The notes beneath the pieces are model-generated. The model saw only the letters and a program-made list of their open reading frames with translations. It had not been told where the DNA came from and made no database searches. A stretch of 33,955 nucleotides of DNA from CAVWDI01 sp046259385. GTDB lineage: Bacteria > Chloroflexota > Anaerolineae > Anaerolineales > UBA4823. A program made the position numbers and the translations under genes. The DNA lies in contig JBJYWI010000004.1 of assembly GCA_046259385.1 (NCBI GenBank), forward strand, positions 1-33,955. Reading direction: 5' to 3'. Positions 24,718 through 33,078 of the stretch are shown one piece after another. Position 1 is the first letter of the stretch. Every line of letters begins with the position of its first letter.

Positions 24718-26751
24718 ATGGAATTTAAGCTTAATGCTCCTTACGAACCAAGAGGTGACCAGCCAGAGGCTATCCAGCAACTGGTGGAAGGGATTAATAA
24801 GGGATTCCGGAACCAGGTGCACTTAGGAGCAACAGGCACAGGTAAAACATTTACCATCGCTTCTGTTATCCAGAGAGTTCAAAAACCCGCACTTGTTATG
24901 GCACATAACAAAACGCTTGCGGCCCAACTTTACGCCGAATTCAGGGAATTTTTCCCGGAAAATGCCGTCGAATATTTCGTTTCTTATTACGATTACTACC
25001 AGCCAGAAGCATACGTCCCCCGCCATGACCTGTTTATTGAAAAAGATGCAGATATTAATGAGGAAATTGAACGTTTGCGATTGGCTGCAACGACATCTTT
25101 GATGTCACGCCGGGATGTAATTATTGTCGCATCTGTATCCTGCATTTATGGTCTTGGCAGTCCGGAAGCTTATGGAAGGGTAGTAATCAACCTTGAGAGT
25201 GGGAATATCTACCGCAGAAATGCGCTCCTCCGACAGCTTATTGAAGGACATTACCAGCGCAACGATATCGAACTACGTCCCGGAACATTCCGGGTAAGGG
25301 GAGACAGCCTGGACATTCTGCCCGCATACCAGGAAAAAATTGGTTACCGGATCACATTTTTCGGGGATGAAGTCGAAAGAATACTTGAATTTGACAGCAT
25401 CACAGGAGAATTAAGGCACGAACTTAAATCTGCGCACATTTATCCAGCTCGCCATTTTATAACCGAAGACGAAAAACTCAAACAGGCGATTAGAGATATT
25501 GAAGAGGAACTTGCAGTCCGCCATGAAGAACTTAGCAAAAATGAGCTTTATGTTGAAGCACAGCGCCTGAAAAGCCGAACCAGGTATGACCTTGAAATGC
25601 TGCGAGAAGTAGGCTACTGCAGCGGCATCGAAAATTATTCCCGCCATCTTGACCAGCGCGAACCAGGAACACCTCCATGGACGCTTATGGATTACCTACC
25701 AAGCGACTATTTATTGATTATTGATGAATCACACATGACAGTACCCCAGGTGCGCGGTATGTACAATGGGGATAGATCTCGAAAAGAAACCCTGGTCGAA
25801 TACGGATTTCGATTGCCTTCCGCTCTTGACAACCGACCACTCACCTTCCAAGAATTTGAAAATCACATGGGTTTTACAATCTACACATCCGCCACGCCCG
25901 GTCCCTATGAACTTAAAGCTGCCGACCAGATTGTTGAACAAATAATCCGACCGACAGGTCTTGTCGATCCGGAAATTGAAGTCCGATCAATTGAAGGTCA
26001 GGTTGACGACCTTATTGGTGAGATAAACGAGAGAGTCGCTAAGGGTCAACGGACACTTGTCACCACTCTTACAAAACGGATGGCTGAAAAACTGTCAGAT
26101 TACCTGCTCGACCTGGGGATAAAAGTACACTATCTCCACTCCGAAATTGATACTCTAGAAAGAGTGGGAATTCTGCGTGATTTGCGTCTTGGAATTTTTG
26201 ATGTGGTTGTTGGAATAAACCTGCTTCGTGAAGGACTTGACCTGCCAGAAGTATCCCTTGTAGCGATTCTAGATGCGGATAAGGAAGGTTTCCTAAGATC
26301 TGATACTGCATTAATCCAAACCATTGGCCGGGCAGCAAGGCATGTCGAAGGGAAAGTCATTATGTATGCAGATGGATTAACCGATTCGATGAAGCGAGCG
26401 ATCGATGAGACAAACCGGCGGCGTTCAAAACAGTCGGAATATAACCGGGAACAGGGTATCGAACCTGTTGGTATATATAAAGAGGTTCGCGATCTGACTG
26501 ACCAGATCAGGGTTAAGACCGTCGCGGAAACAGGGACAGGGTACCGGATTAAAGAGGCGGGCGCTTTGCCTGAGAAAGAAATGACCAAGATTATTGCAGA
26601 AATGGAGAAAGAGATGAATGAGGCGGCTAAATATCTGGAATTCGAAAAAGCCGCATTACTGAGAGACCAGATATTTGAACTTCGTTCAATAATGGCAGAA
26701 GAGAGCGATGCGCCCCCGTGGGAAAAAATCCGCATCCTGGCTGGAGAATAG
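24718..26751 (+). CDS. uvrB: Excinuclease ABC subunit UvrB
   Basis: UvrB is the damage-verifying helicase-like subunit of nucleotide excision repair, loaded by UvrA and cut by UvrC. The 677 residues have the normal order: Walker A GATGTGKT (37-44), the tyrosine-rich beta-hairpin VSYYDYYQPEAYVP (88-101), the helicase motif LLIIDESH, TSATPGPYE, and motif VI QTIGRAARH. The C-terminal UVR domain (EMNEAAKYLEFEKAALLRDQIFELR) binds UvrC. It follows the PHP gene by two bases and is followed 32 bases later by ybaK, so the three are likely one transcript. No SOS-like box was seen before the PHP gene. Confidence 0.97.
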   Translation: MEFKLNAPYEPRGDQPEAIQQLVEGINKGFRNQVHLGATGTGKTFTIASVIQRVQKPALVMAHNKTLAAQLYAEFREFFPENAVEYFVSYYDYYQPEAYVPRHDLFIEKDADINEEIERLRLAATTSLMSRRDVIIVASVSCIYGLGSPEAYGRVVINLESGNIYRRNALLRQLIEGHYQRNDIELRPGTFRVRGDSLDILPAYQEKIGYRITFFGDEVERILEFDSITGELRHELKSAHIYPARHFITEDEKLKQAIRDIEEELAVRHEELSKNELYVEAQRLKSRTRYDLEMLREVGYCSGIENYSRHLDQREPGTPPWTLMDYLPSDYLLIIDESHMTVPQVRGMYNGDRSRKETLVEYGFRLPSALDNRPLTFQEFENHMGFTIYTSATPGPYELKAADQIVEQIIRPTGLVDPEIEVRSIEGQVDDLIGEINERVAKGQRTLVTTLTKRMAEKLSDYLLDLGIKVHYLHSEIDTLERVGILRDLRLGIFDVVVGINLLREGLDLPEVSLVAILDADKEGFLRSDTALIQTIGRAARHVEGKVIMYADGLTDSMKRAIDETNRRRSKQSEYNREQGIEPVGIYKEVRDLTDQIRVKTVAETGTGYRIKEAGALPEKEMTKIIAEMEKEMNEAAKYLEFEKAALLRDQIFELRSIMAEESDAPPWEKIRILAGE

Positions 26752-26783
26752 CGGATTAAGAGTATTATTCGGCAAATTCATCA

Positions 26784-27263
26784 ATGAAATCGACGAATGT
26801 AACCCGTTTTCTAGACGCGCACAATATCGAATATACAATCCAAGAATTACCGGTAAGAAAATTAGGGGCGAAGGAGACAGCCCGATACCTGGGTATACCT
26901 GAAGATGAGGTTTATAAAACAATTGTGACCATCGGAAAGGAATCTGGCAAACCGGTTCTGGTTCTTGTTAGCGCGGACACAGAAGTTGACCTCAAATCCC
27001 TGGCAAAAAAAATCGGTGAAAAGAAAGCCCTCAAGGCTTCTCAAAGAGATGCAGAAAAAATGACTGGGTTGAAAGCTGGTGGGATATCCCCTCTGGCACT
27101 TTTAAACCGGGGTTACACGGTGATAATTGATGAAGTTGCAAGGTTGAAAGATACGATTAATATTTCGGGTGGTCAATGGGGTCTCACAATTCAAATTTCC
27201 CCGACCGATCTAGCGCATCTCACACGCGCAAAATTCGCACCAGTCAGCCAGAAGAAAGCATGA
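26784..27263 (+). CDS. ybaK: Cys-tRNA(Pro)/Cys-tRNA(Cys) deacylase YbaK
   Basis: YbaK hydrolyses mischarged Cys-tRNA(Pro), correcting errors of prolyl-tRNA synthetase. The 159-residue protein matches the family in length and motifs: STNVTRFLDAHNIEYTI at the start, the catalytic lysine in EVYKTIVTI (Lys45), ALKASQRDAEKMTGLKAGGISPL, and GLTIQISPTDLAHLT near the end. Family members bind free tRNA or the synthetase. It begins 32 bases after uvrB with no clear Shine-Dalgarno. The intergenic stretch behind it is large and AT-rich. Confidence 0.9.
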   Translation: MKSTNVTRFLDAHNIEYTIQELPVRKLGAKETARYLGIPEDEVYKTIVTIGKESGKPVLVLVSADTEVDLKSLAKKIGEKKALKASQRDAEKMTGLKAGGISPLALLNRGYTVIIDEVARLKDTINISGGQWGLTIQISPTDLAHLTRAKFAPVSQKKA

Positions 27264-27605
27264 AATAAATTCGGAAATCAAATTTAAATGCGACTACGGG
27301 GATGCCTTATCTTACCTTACTCCCCAAGCTGTTGATTAAATACATACACATGATAAATTTATTCACCCGTTTCACCCTCTTAGAATGAATGTTCAAACCA
27401 TACAGCCATTATTAACCTGATCATTATACTGGAGCTTACTTAATACTAGTGAAATTATGTAATTGCAGCTCTTGGTTCAGAACGGATCTAAATGCAAAAA
27501 ATATCTCTGAGTATAACGAAAGGATTTACAACTCTCACACCGAACCATTCACGATTAACCGCTTATCATAAGGTTCATTTATCAATAAATCATTAAAATT
27601 CTAAT
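27264..27605. other. 342-base AT-rich intergenic region with no gene
   Basis: No convincing open frame or structured RNA was seen. A GGGGA/TCCCC pair (27298-27325) could form a weak stem with an 18-base loop but lacks a following T run. A TTGATT/TAAATT pair with 16-base spacing near 27333-27360 is a possible secondary promoter. The rest is AT-rich upstream sequence of the amino-acid transporter. Confidence 0.5.
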
Positions 27606-27634
27606 TTTACGAACATTTTCTTTTAATATATAAT
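27606..27634 (+). promoter_or_regulatory. Promoter of the aapJQMP operon
   Basis: TTTACG (27606-27611), a 17-base spacer and a perfect TATAAT (27629-27634), with AT-rich sequence upstream. Transcription should begin near 27641 and give a 5' leader of about 100 bases. Confidence 0.7.
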
Positions 27635-27667
27635 AATCTTTTTACCACAAAATAGCATTTTCTTAAC

Positions 27668-27676
27668 AAGGAGGTG
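27668..27676 (+). promoter_or_regulatory. Extra Shine-Dalgarno-like site in the aapJ leader
   Basis: AAGGAGGTG is a near-complete anti-16S match but lies about 65 bases before the aapJ ATG, with no ATG, GTG or TTG at the proper distance that opens a frame. The real aapJ site is GGAGGAG just before 27743. It may be a ribosome standby site or a leftover. Confidence 0.4.
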
Positions 27677-27742
27677 TGAATTCCAATAATAGACTAGCCT
27701 GCGTTCCAAAAAACAAAAATCTAAATTTCACTGGAGGAGATA

Positions 27743-28930
27743 ATGTCGAAAAAATTAGCAGCAGTATTTTCAATTCTATTTGTGTTCAGCCTGATACTTT
27801 CAGCATGCGCGCAACCAGCACCCGAAACCATTGTTGAAGAGGTGGTTAAAACGATTGTAGTGACTGAAGTTGTTGAAGTTGAAGGTGAGACTGTTGTTGA
27901 AACCCAGATTGTTGAGGTTGTCGTAACCCCTGAACCGGAAGAAGAAATGCCCATGGCTGAGGAAGGCTTCGCCAGAGGTGAGATCCTCAATCGTGTACTT
28001 GAACGAGGTAAAGTTGTTTGCGGTGGGCGCACTGACCTGCTCGGCTTTGGATACCTGGATGAATCTGGCAACAATGTTGGTTTTGATATCGATACCTGCC
28101 GCGCTGTCGCTGCAGCAGTTCTTGGTGACCCGGATGCAGTCGAGGTCGTACCTCTCACTGCCGCTGACCGCGGACCTGCACTGCAGACAGCAGAAGTTGA
28201 TATTCTCAGCCGCAATGCTACCTGGACATCCAGCCGTGATGCACAGTGGGGCAACTTCACCACCGTGACTTTTTACGACGGTCAGGGCTTCATGGTCCCG
28301 ACCGACAGTGGAATCACTACAATTGAAGAGATGGACGGCGCCTCTGTCTGCGTCACCAGCGGTACAACAACTGAACAAAACCTGGCTGATGCGTTCCGCG
28401 AGAGAGGTCTGACATACGAACCTGTGATCTTCGAGGAAACTGCTTCAGTTTACGGTGCATACGAGGAAGGTCGCTGTGATGCAACCACCAGCGACAAATC
28501 CCAGCTTGCATCAGTGCGTGAGGGTTTTGCTGACCCGGATGCGCATGTTATCCTGCCAATTACAATCTCAAAGGAACCCCTCACTCCAGCAGTGCCGCAC
28601 GGCGACGACCAGTGGTTTGATATCGTCAAGGTGGTGATTTACGGTCTGGTAAACGCCGAGGAACTGGGTGTAACCCAGGCAAATGTGGAAGAGATGAAAT
28701 CCTCGGAGAACCTCAATACACGCAGGCTGCTTGGTCAGGAAGGAGACTGGGGCAACACTGACCTGGGACTAAATGCAGATGCGTTGGCTAATGCAATTGC
28801 AGCAGTGGGTAACTACGGCGAAATCTACGATCGCTATTTTGGACCCGAAGGTGACGCTTTCACACTGCCGCGTGAATTGAACGAACTGTGGTCAAACGGT
28901 GGTTTAATCTACGCCCCACCTGTTAAATAG
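27743..28930 (+). CDS. aapJ: General L-amino-acid ABC transporter, substrate-binding lipoprotein
   Basis: This 395-residue protein captures amino acids outside the membrane and delivers them to the AapQM channel. The signal peptide ends in a lipobox LILSAC (Cys22). A flexible linker (about 28-70) of Val, Glu and Thr repeats (VVKTIVVTEVVEVEGE) precedes the family 3 binding domain, a tether style common in Chloroflexota binding proteins. The core begins ILNRVLERGKVVCGG and shows GFDIDTCRAVAAAVLGD, LSRNATWTSSRDAQW and FYDGQGFMVP, all AapJ-like. It ends LPRELNELWSNGGLIYAPP, as in the family. GGAGGAG precedes the ATG. A long hairpin between it and aapQ may raise its output above that of the permeases. 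Confidence 0.9.
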   Translation: MSKKLAAVFSILFVFSLILSACAQPAPETIVEEVVKTIVVTEVVEVEGETVVETQIVEVVVTPEPEEEMPMAEEGFARGEILNRVLERGKVVCGGRTDLLGFGYLDESGNNVGFDIDTCRAVAAAVLGDPDAVEVVPLTAADRGPALQTAEVDILSRNATWTSSRDAQWGNFTTVTFYDGQGFMVPTDSGITTIEEMDGASVCVTSGTTTEQNLADAFRERGLTYEPVIFEETASVYGAYEEGRCDATTSDKSQLASVREGFADPDAHVILPITISKEPLTPAVPHGDDQWFDIVKVVIYGLVNAEELGVTQANVEEMKSSENLNTRRLLGQEGDWGNTDLGLNADALANAIAAVGNYGEIYDRYFGPEGDAFTLPRELNELWSNGGLIYAPPVK

Positions 28931-28948
28931 CCCTTTAATTTCCATTTA

Positions 28949-28989
28949 AAATCTAGTGTACGGTTCTATTAATGCCGTACACTAGATTT
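28949..28989 (+). repeat. 15-bp perfect inverted repeat between aapJ and aapQ
   Basis: AAATCTAGTGTACGG and its exact complement flank an 11-base loop. No T run follows, so it is probably not a full terminator. It ends 10 bases before the aapQ ATG, where it could hold back translation of aapQ and protect the 3' end of aapJ mRNA. Confidence 0.7.
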
Positions 28990-28999
28990 ACTACTTTGA

Positions 29000-30193
29000 A
29001 TGACAACCCAACAACCTGCGTCCCCTTTACAACAACAGGCAATTCCACTATGGCGCGATGAACGCGCAATAAAATGGACAGCCCAGATCATCTCGGGTAT
29101 CATCATTTTGGGATTGATACTCTGGGTTATTTTAAATTTTATTGAAGGCGCAAACCAGCGCGGGATGACCCTCAATTTTCAATTTTTAAAGAACCCGGCT
29201 GGTTTTCCGATATCCGATCCTGTTCTTCCCTACGAGCCATCCATGTCATTTGGATACGCCTTTATGGTGGGGTTCGTAAAAACTGTTCTGGTCTCAGTCA
29301 TCGGTATTTTCTTCGCAACAATCCTGGGAATTATTATTGGAATTGCCCGCCTTTCCTCAAACTGGTTAGTAAGCCAGCTGGCAATTTTTTACATTGAATT
29401 TAACCGCAATATCCCTCTGCTGGTATTATTATTTATATTTTATTTCCCGATTTTTAACCAGTTACCGCCAGTGAAAGAGAGCATTTCTATTGGCAATGCT
29501 CTCATTCTGAACTCGAGGGGAATTTATCTCACATGGCCAAGACTGACAACAACGGGTATCATCTGGATTGTTGTGATCTTTCTCTCCATAATACTTGCCG
29601 CGGTCGCCTATATCCGACTTCAAAAGAGACAAATTGAGACCGGCAAATCAACCTATTACGGCATCGTCAGTATTGCTTTACTTCTAGTTGGCCCGATATT
29701 CAGCCTGTTGATTTTAGGGAATTCCCCTGTAGAATGGGATTTCCCAATCCTGGAGGGGTTTAATTACAGCGGTGGATTGCGATTGACACCGGAATTTACC
29801 GCCCTTTTGTTTGGACTAACCGTTTATACCGCCGCCTTTATTGCGGAGGTAGTCCGGGCAGGGATTCAATCTGTCAGCAAAGGTCAGCGTGAGGCTGCCA
29901 ATGCTCTCGGTTTGAACAGTTTTCAGGTATTAAACCTGATCATTTTCCCCCAGGCACTGAGGGTCATCATTCCACCATTGATCAGCCAGTACCTCAACCT
30001 CACCAAGAACTCAAGTCTGGCTTTCTTTATCGGTTACCAGGAAGTGTTCAGTGTGGGAAAAATCGCAATTAATCAAGCCGGGCGCGCAATACCCGTATTT
30101 GCACTGGTTATGCTCGTATATCTGGCATTGAGCTTATTCACATCCCTGATCTTGAACTGGTACAATCGCCGCATTCAATTAGTTGAAAGATAA
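29000..30193 (+). CDS. aapQ: General L-amino-acid ABC transporter, permease AapQ
   Basis: An inner-membrane channel subunit of 397 residues with many hydrophobic helices, longer than ordinary His/Glu-type permeases because of the extra central helices typical of AapQ. The cytoplasmic EAA loop is clear near the C-terminus (REAANALGLNSFQVLNLIIFPQALRV, shown across about 300-325), the contact site for AapP. The N-terminus is a short hydrophilic stretch (WRDERAIKWTAQ) before the first helix, as in AapQ proteins. No good Shine-Dalgarno is visible before its ATG; the stem-loop sits there instead. The stop lies five bases from the aapM ATG. Confidence 0.88.
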   Translation: MTTQQPASPLQQQAIPLWRDERAIKWTAQIISGIIILGLILWVILNFIEGANQRGMTLNFQFLKNPAGFPISDPVLPYEPSMSFGYAFMVGFVKTVLVSVIGIFFATILGIIIGIARLSSNWLVSQLAIFYIEFNRNIPLLVLLFIFYFPIFNQLPPVKESISIGNALILNSRGIYLTWPRLTTTGIIWIVVIFLSIILAAVAYIRLQKRQIETGKSTYYGIVSIALLLVGPIFSLLILGNSPVEWDFPILEGFNYSGGLRLTPEFTALLFGLTVYTAAFIAEVVRAGIQSVSKGQREAANALGLNSFQVLNLIIFPQALRVIIPPLISQYLNLTKNSSLAFFIGYQEVFSVGKIAINQAGRAIPVFALVMLVYLALSLFTSLILNWYNRRIQLVER

Positions 30194-30197
30194 AAAG

Positions 30198-31406
30198 ATG
30201 ACAGTTTCGGAATCAACTTCGCAACCCCCAGCACCACCCAGCGGTCTCGCCTGGATCAAGGAAAATCTTTTCAGTTCTTGGTTTAATGGAATTCTTACAG
30301 TAATTTCGATTCTGGTTGTAGCCTGGATACTCAGGGGTGTTCTTAACTGGGTTTTTTTTGAAGCGGATTGGCGCCCGGTCATTCAATCACCTGTTTTATT
30401 CCTTTTTGGGCAGTATCCACGAGATATGCTGTGGCGGATAGGTATTTGTATGTCGCTAATTTCAATCCTGGTTGGAGTTAGTTGGGGGGTATGGGGCGAT
30501 TTAATCCGTTCTTTTGCAGTAACGATTGGAGCAGTGCTTGCATTGTTCGCAGTGATCCCTTTTCAATCAGAAGATTGGACATTAGCGGTTCGGATAACTA
30601 TATTTGTAAACATTCTGTTGATTTATTTAGGATTTATCCTCGCCCGAAAGACACCAATAAAATCCACCTATGTCACATTCGCCTGGCTATTGGTCATAGC
30701 GCTAACCATATTTGTCCTTCTGCCAGGTTTCCAAAACAGTGAACTTCTTCCAGAAGTGCCTACAACATTATGGGGAGGTCTACTTGTCACATTGATTCTG
30801 GCAGTTGGTGGTATTGTGCTTTCTTTTCCGATTGGTGTACTGCTGGCGCTTGGTAGAAGATCAGACCTACCGATTGTGAAAGGGTTTTGCATAGCCTTTA
30901 TCGAGACAATCCGGGGGGTTCCTCTTGTGACAATCTTATTTATGTTTTCTTTGATATTACAGGTTTTCCTGCCTGCAGGTTCCAGGTTTGACCGCCTTTT
31001 GAGAGCATTGATCGCGATAACAATTTTCTCTGCAGCATACATGGCAGAAAATGTGCGCGGCGGTCTTGCAGCAGTCCCGTCAGGACAAATCGAAGCTGCG
31101 AATGCTCTGGGGATGCGGGGCTACCAGATAAGTACATTTATTATCCTTCCACAAGCATTAAAGGTAGTTATTCCTGCCATTGTTGGCCAGTTTATCAGCC
31201 TTTTTAAGGATACAACCCTTGTGATAATCCTCGGAATAAACGAGCTTCTTGGAATAGGCAGGGCGGTTATTAACTCTGATCCGCAATTTATCCAGCTACA
31301 GCTGGAAGTGTATTTATTTATTGCTCTAATTTTCTGGGTATTCAGTTATGCAATGTCGCAATCCAGTTACCGCCTTGAATCTGCTCTGGGTGTCGGAGAA
31401 CGTTAA
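30198..31406 (+). CDS. aapM: General L-amino-acid ABC transporter, permease AapM
   Basis: The second channel subunit, 402 residues, which should pair with AapQ. A Ser/Pro-rich start (SESTSQPPAPPSG) precedes LAWIKENLFSSWFNGILTVI, the usual AapM opening. The central region has several helices, and the EAA loop reads EAANALGMRGYQISTFIILP, followed by LFKDTTLVIILGINELLGI, the AapM hallmark. The start is taken as ATG 30198. An in-frame TTG at 30183 would overlap aapQ and has weaker support. It ends 12 bases before aapP. Confidence 0.88.
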   Translation: MTVSESTSQPPAPPSGLAWIKENLFSSWFNGILTVISILVVAWILRGVLNWVFFEADWRPVIQSPVLFLFGQYPRDMLWRIGICMSLISILVGVSWGVWGDLIRSFAVTIGAVLALFAVIPFQSEDWTLAVRITIFVNILLIYLGFILARKTPIKSTYVTFAWLLVIALTIFVLLPGFQNSELLPEVPTTLWGGLLVTLILAVGGIVLSFPIGVLLALGRRSDLPIVKGFCIAFIETIRGVPLVTILFMFSLILQVFLPAGSRFDRLLRALIAITIFSAAYMAENVRGGLAAVPSGQIEAANALGMRGYQISTFIILPQALKVVIPAIVGQFISLFKDTTLVIILGINELLGIGRAVINSDPQFIQLQLEVYLFIALIFWVFSYAMSQSSYRLESALGVGER

Positions 31407-31418
31407 AAGGGAGTTATT

Positions 31419-32171
31419 ATGAACGATAAAAATGAAGAACCGATTATTATTTGCCGGGATGTACATAAATGGTACGGAAATTTTGAAGCCCTCAAAGGCA
31501 TCAGTATGGAGGTTAAGAAAGGGGAGGTTATCGTTATATTCGGACCCTCTGGTTCAGGCAAATCGACCTTTATACGCACGATCAACCGCCTGGAAGAACA
31601 CCAGAAAGGCGATATTATTGTTGATGGTATCGAACTTAGCCACGATGTACGCAATATAGAAAAGATCCGTACAGAAACGGGGATGGTTTTCCAGCTCTTT
31701 AATCTCTTCCCGCATCTTACTGTAATGCAGAATATCACCCTTGCACCGATTCGAGTGCGGAAATGGCCTAAAGAAAAAGCTGAAGAAATCGCTGTACAAC
31801 TTCTTGAAAGAGTGGGGATTCCAGAACAGGCAGACAAGTACCCGGCCCAGTTGTCGGGCGGTCAGCAGCAAAGAGTCGCCATGGCGCGGGCACTCGCCAT
31901 GCAGCCGAAAATTATGTTATTTGATGAACCAACCTCCGCTCTTGATCCAGAGATGATCAAAGAAGTTCTCGATGTAATGGTTGAATTAGCCAAAACCGGT
32001 ATGACTATGTTGGTGGTGACCCATGAGATGGGTTTTGCTCGCGGAGTCGCTGACCGGATGTTCTTCTTCGATGACGGGCTGATTGTTGAAAGCGGGACAC
32101 CTCAAGAAATATTCCAAAATCCTCAGGAGGACCGAACCAAGCTATTTTTGTCGCAAATCCTCCAGCATTAG
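31419..32171 (+). CDS. aapP: General L-amino-acid ABC transporter, ATPase AapP
   Basis: The ATPase (250 residues) that powers the AapQM channel. All motifs are present: Walker A GPSGSGKST (42-50), Q-loop MVFQLFNLFPH (89-99), signature LSGGQQQR (145-152), Walker B IMLFDE (165-170), and the switch His in VVTHEMGFA (199-207). It belongs to the polar amino-acid GlnQ/HisP type. AAAGGGAG precedes the ATG. It is the last gene of the operon; a small GC stem follows 45 bases later. Confidence 0.93.
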   Translation: MNDKNEEPIIICRDVHKWYGNFEALKGISMEVKKGEVIVIFGPSGSGKSTFIRTINRLEEHQKGDIIVDGIELSHDVRNIEKIRTETGMVFQLFNLFPHLTVMQNITLAPIRVRKWPKEKAEEIAVQLLERVGIPEQADKYPAQLSGGQQQRVAMARALAMQPKIMLFDEPTSALDPEMIKEVLDVMVELAKTGMTMLVVTHEMGFARGVADRMFFFDDGLIVESGTPQEIFQNPQEDRTKLFLSQILQH

Positions 32172-32215
32172 ATAAATTTATCTGCCCATTGGTACATGTA
32201 ATTTAAATATAATAA

Positions 32216-32234
32216 GGCGGTTGAGTTTGCCGCC
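32216..32234 (+). terminator. Possible terminator after aapP
   Basis: GGCGG/CCGCC forms a five-pair stem with a 9-base loop, followed by CTATTTTCG. The stem is short and the T run is broken, so it may be a weak terminator. Confidence 0.4.
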
Positions 32235-32357
32235 CTATTTTCGCGAATGGGTAGAAAAATTTTTATAGATTTGCGACGCGAACAAAATTTATGGTTTCGA
32301 AAATCTTTTAGTTACTTTTACTTCTTTAAAAAAACCTTAAATTCTCTTATTCAATAC

Positions 32358-32477
32358 CTACGGCAAGGCTGCGATAGCTTTCACTTCAATTAGAAAGTCT
32401 TCCCTGTACAACCATTCGATAAGAACGACTGAATCCGGAGGGTAATCTTTTTAATACCTGCCATCTTTCACCTCATC
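32358..32477 (-). pseudogene. Remnant of a RidA-family (YjgF) gene, 3' end only
   Basis: The minus strand reads about 30 codons that resemble the C-terminus of RidA enamine/imine deaminases (YPPDSVVLIEWLYREDFL, then IEVKAIAALP and a stop at 32358-32360). A stop codon (TAA, 32451-32453) interrupts the same frame upstream, and a further eight codons (DEVKDGRY) may also be remnant. The rest of the gene, about 90 codons in an intact RidA, is absent; the lipoprotein gene lies in its place. It looks like a decayed fragment left by deletion or rearrangement. Confidence 0.55.
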
Positions 32478-33005
32478 CTATTCATATCCTATCTCGCCGA
32501 TCTGCTCTCCGTTCACAAACACGTCATAATACCCCGGTGGCGGGGTTATTAACGGAATGTTCTCATCAAATTCCTCCAGTACCTGTACGCATATCTTTTC
32601 CGGATCAATGACCGAATATACCTCAATTTCTATCCGGTTTTCCCTGTCTGGATCTTCAATTCGGACGCGTAATTCATTGCATGGGGTAGGAAGAGAACCT
32701 TTCATTTTCAGCACAAATTGTGGAGGATAGCTTTCTAAGATCAGTATTTCGGTTGAATCGATAAATACTTGCTCTCTTATTAAATTTTCATCCTCTGGTA
32801 AAGGTTTCCAGGAAGCAGAGACCACTGGATTTTTTGAATCTATCCCGCTGCTTTCATTGTTTTTATCATCGTTCCGGCTTGTTGATATTTTGTCTACTAC
32901 CTGGCTCTGATCGGGTCCTCCACTGCATGCTGATATCAAGATGACCAGGATCAGAGCAGTAAAAACGCTGGTCCCTAAGTATTTTATTGGTTTATGCCAC
33001 TTCAT
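32478..33005 (-). CDS. Small lipoprotein of unknown function
   Basis: The protein (175 residues from ATG 33003-33005) begins with a lipoprotein signal: MKWHKPIKYLG, a hydrophobic stretch, and the lipobox LISAC (Cys27). A Ser/Asp/Asn-rich linker (about 28-65) is followed by a beta-rich domain with LPTPCNELRVRIEDPDREN, IEVYSVIDPEKICVQVLEEF and a closing PPGYYDVFVNGEQIGEIGYE. The two Cys residues in that domain could pair. This looks like a small secreted beta-sandwich; no enzyme motif is visible. GGAG lies eight bases before the ATG. A longer open frame to 33242 overlaps rtcB and is rejected. It lies 73 bases after rtcB; co-transcription is possible. Confidence 0.75.
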   Translation of the reverse strand: MKWHKPIKYLGTSVFTALILVILISACSGGPDQSQVVDKISTSRNDDKNNESSGIDSKNPVVSASWKPLPEDENLIREQVFIDSTEILILESYPPQFVLKMKGSLPTPCNELRVRIEDPDRENRIEIEVYSVIDPEKICVQVLEEFDENIPLITPPPGYYDVFVNGEQIGEIGYE

Positions 33006-33078
33006 AGATTTCTCCGCTTGAATTTCTCTCATTCGTTTAACGCAGTCCTTTAGGAAAAAGTTCCCAAACAATAACGGA

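Noticed and set aside
26130..26735. 201-codon open frame antisense to the 3' part of uvrB
   Set aside because: It mirrors the uvrB coding sequence, is Ser/Ile/Arg-rich without any known motif, and has no ribosome site. uvrB itself is intact and certain.
27721..28378. Two long antisense frames over aapJ
   Set aside because: They are Ser/Thr-rich or Cys/Asn-rich translations produced by the repetitive Val/Glu linker codons. aapJ is clearly the coding strand.
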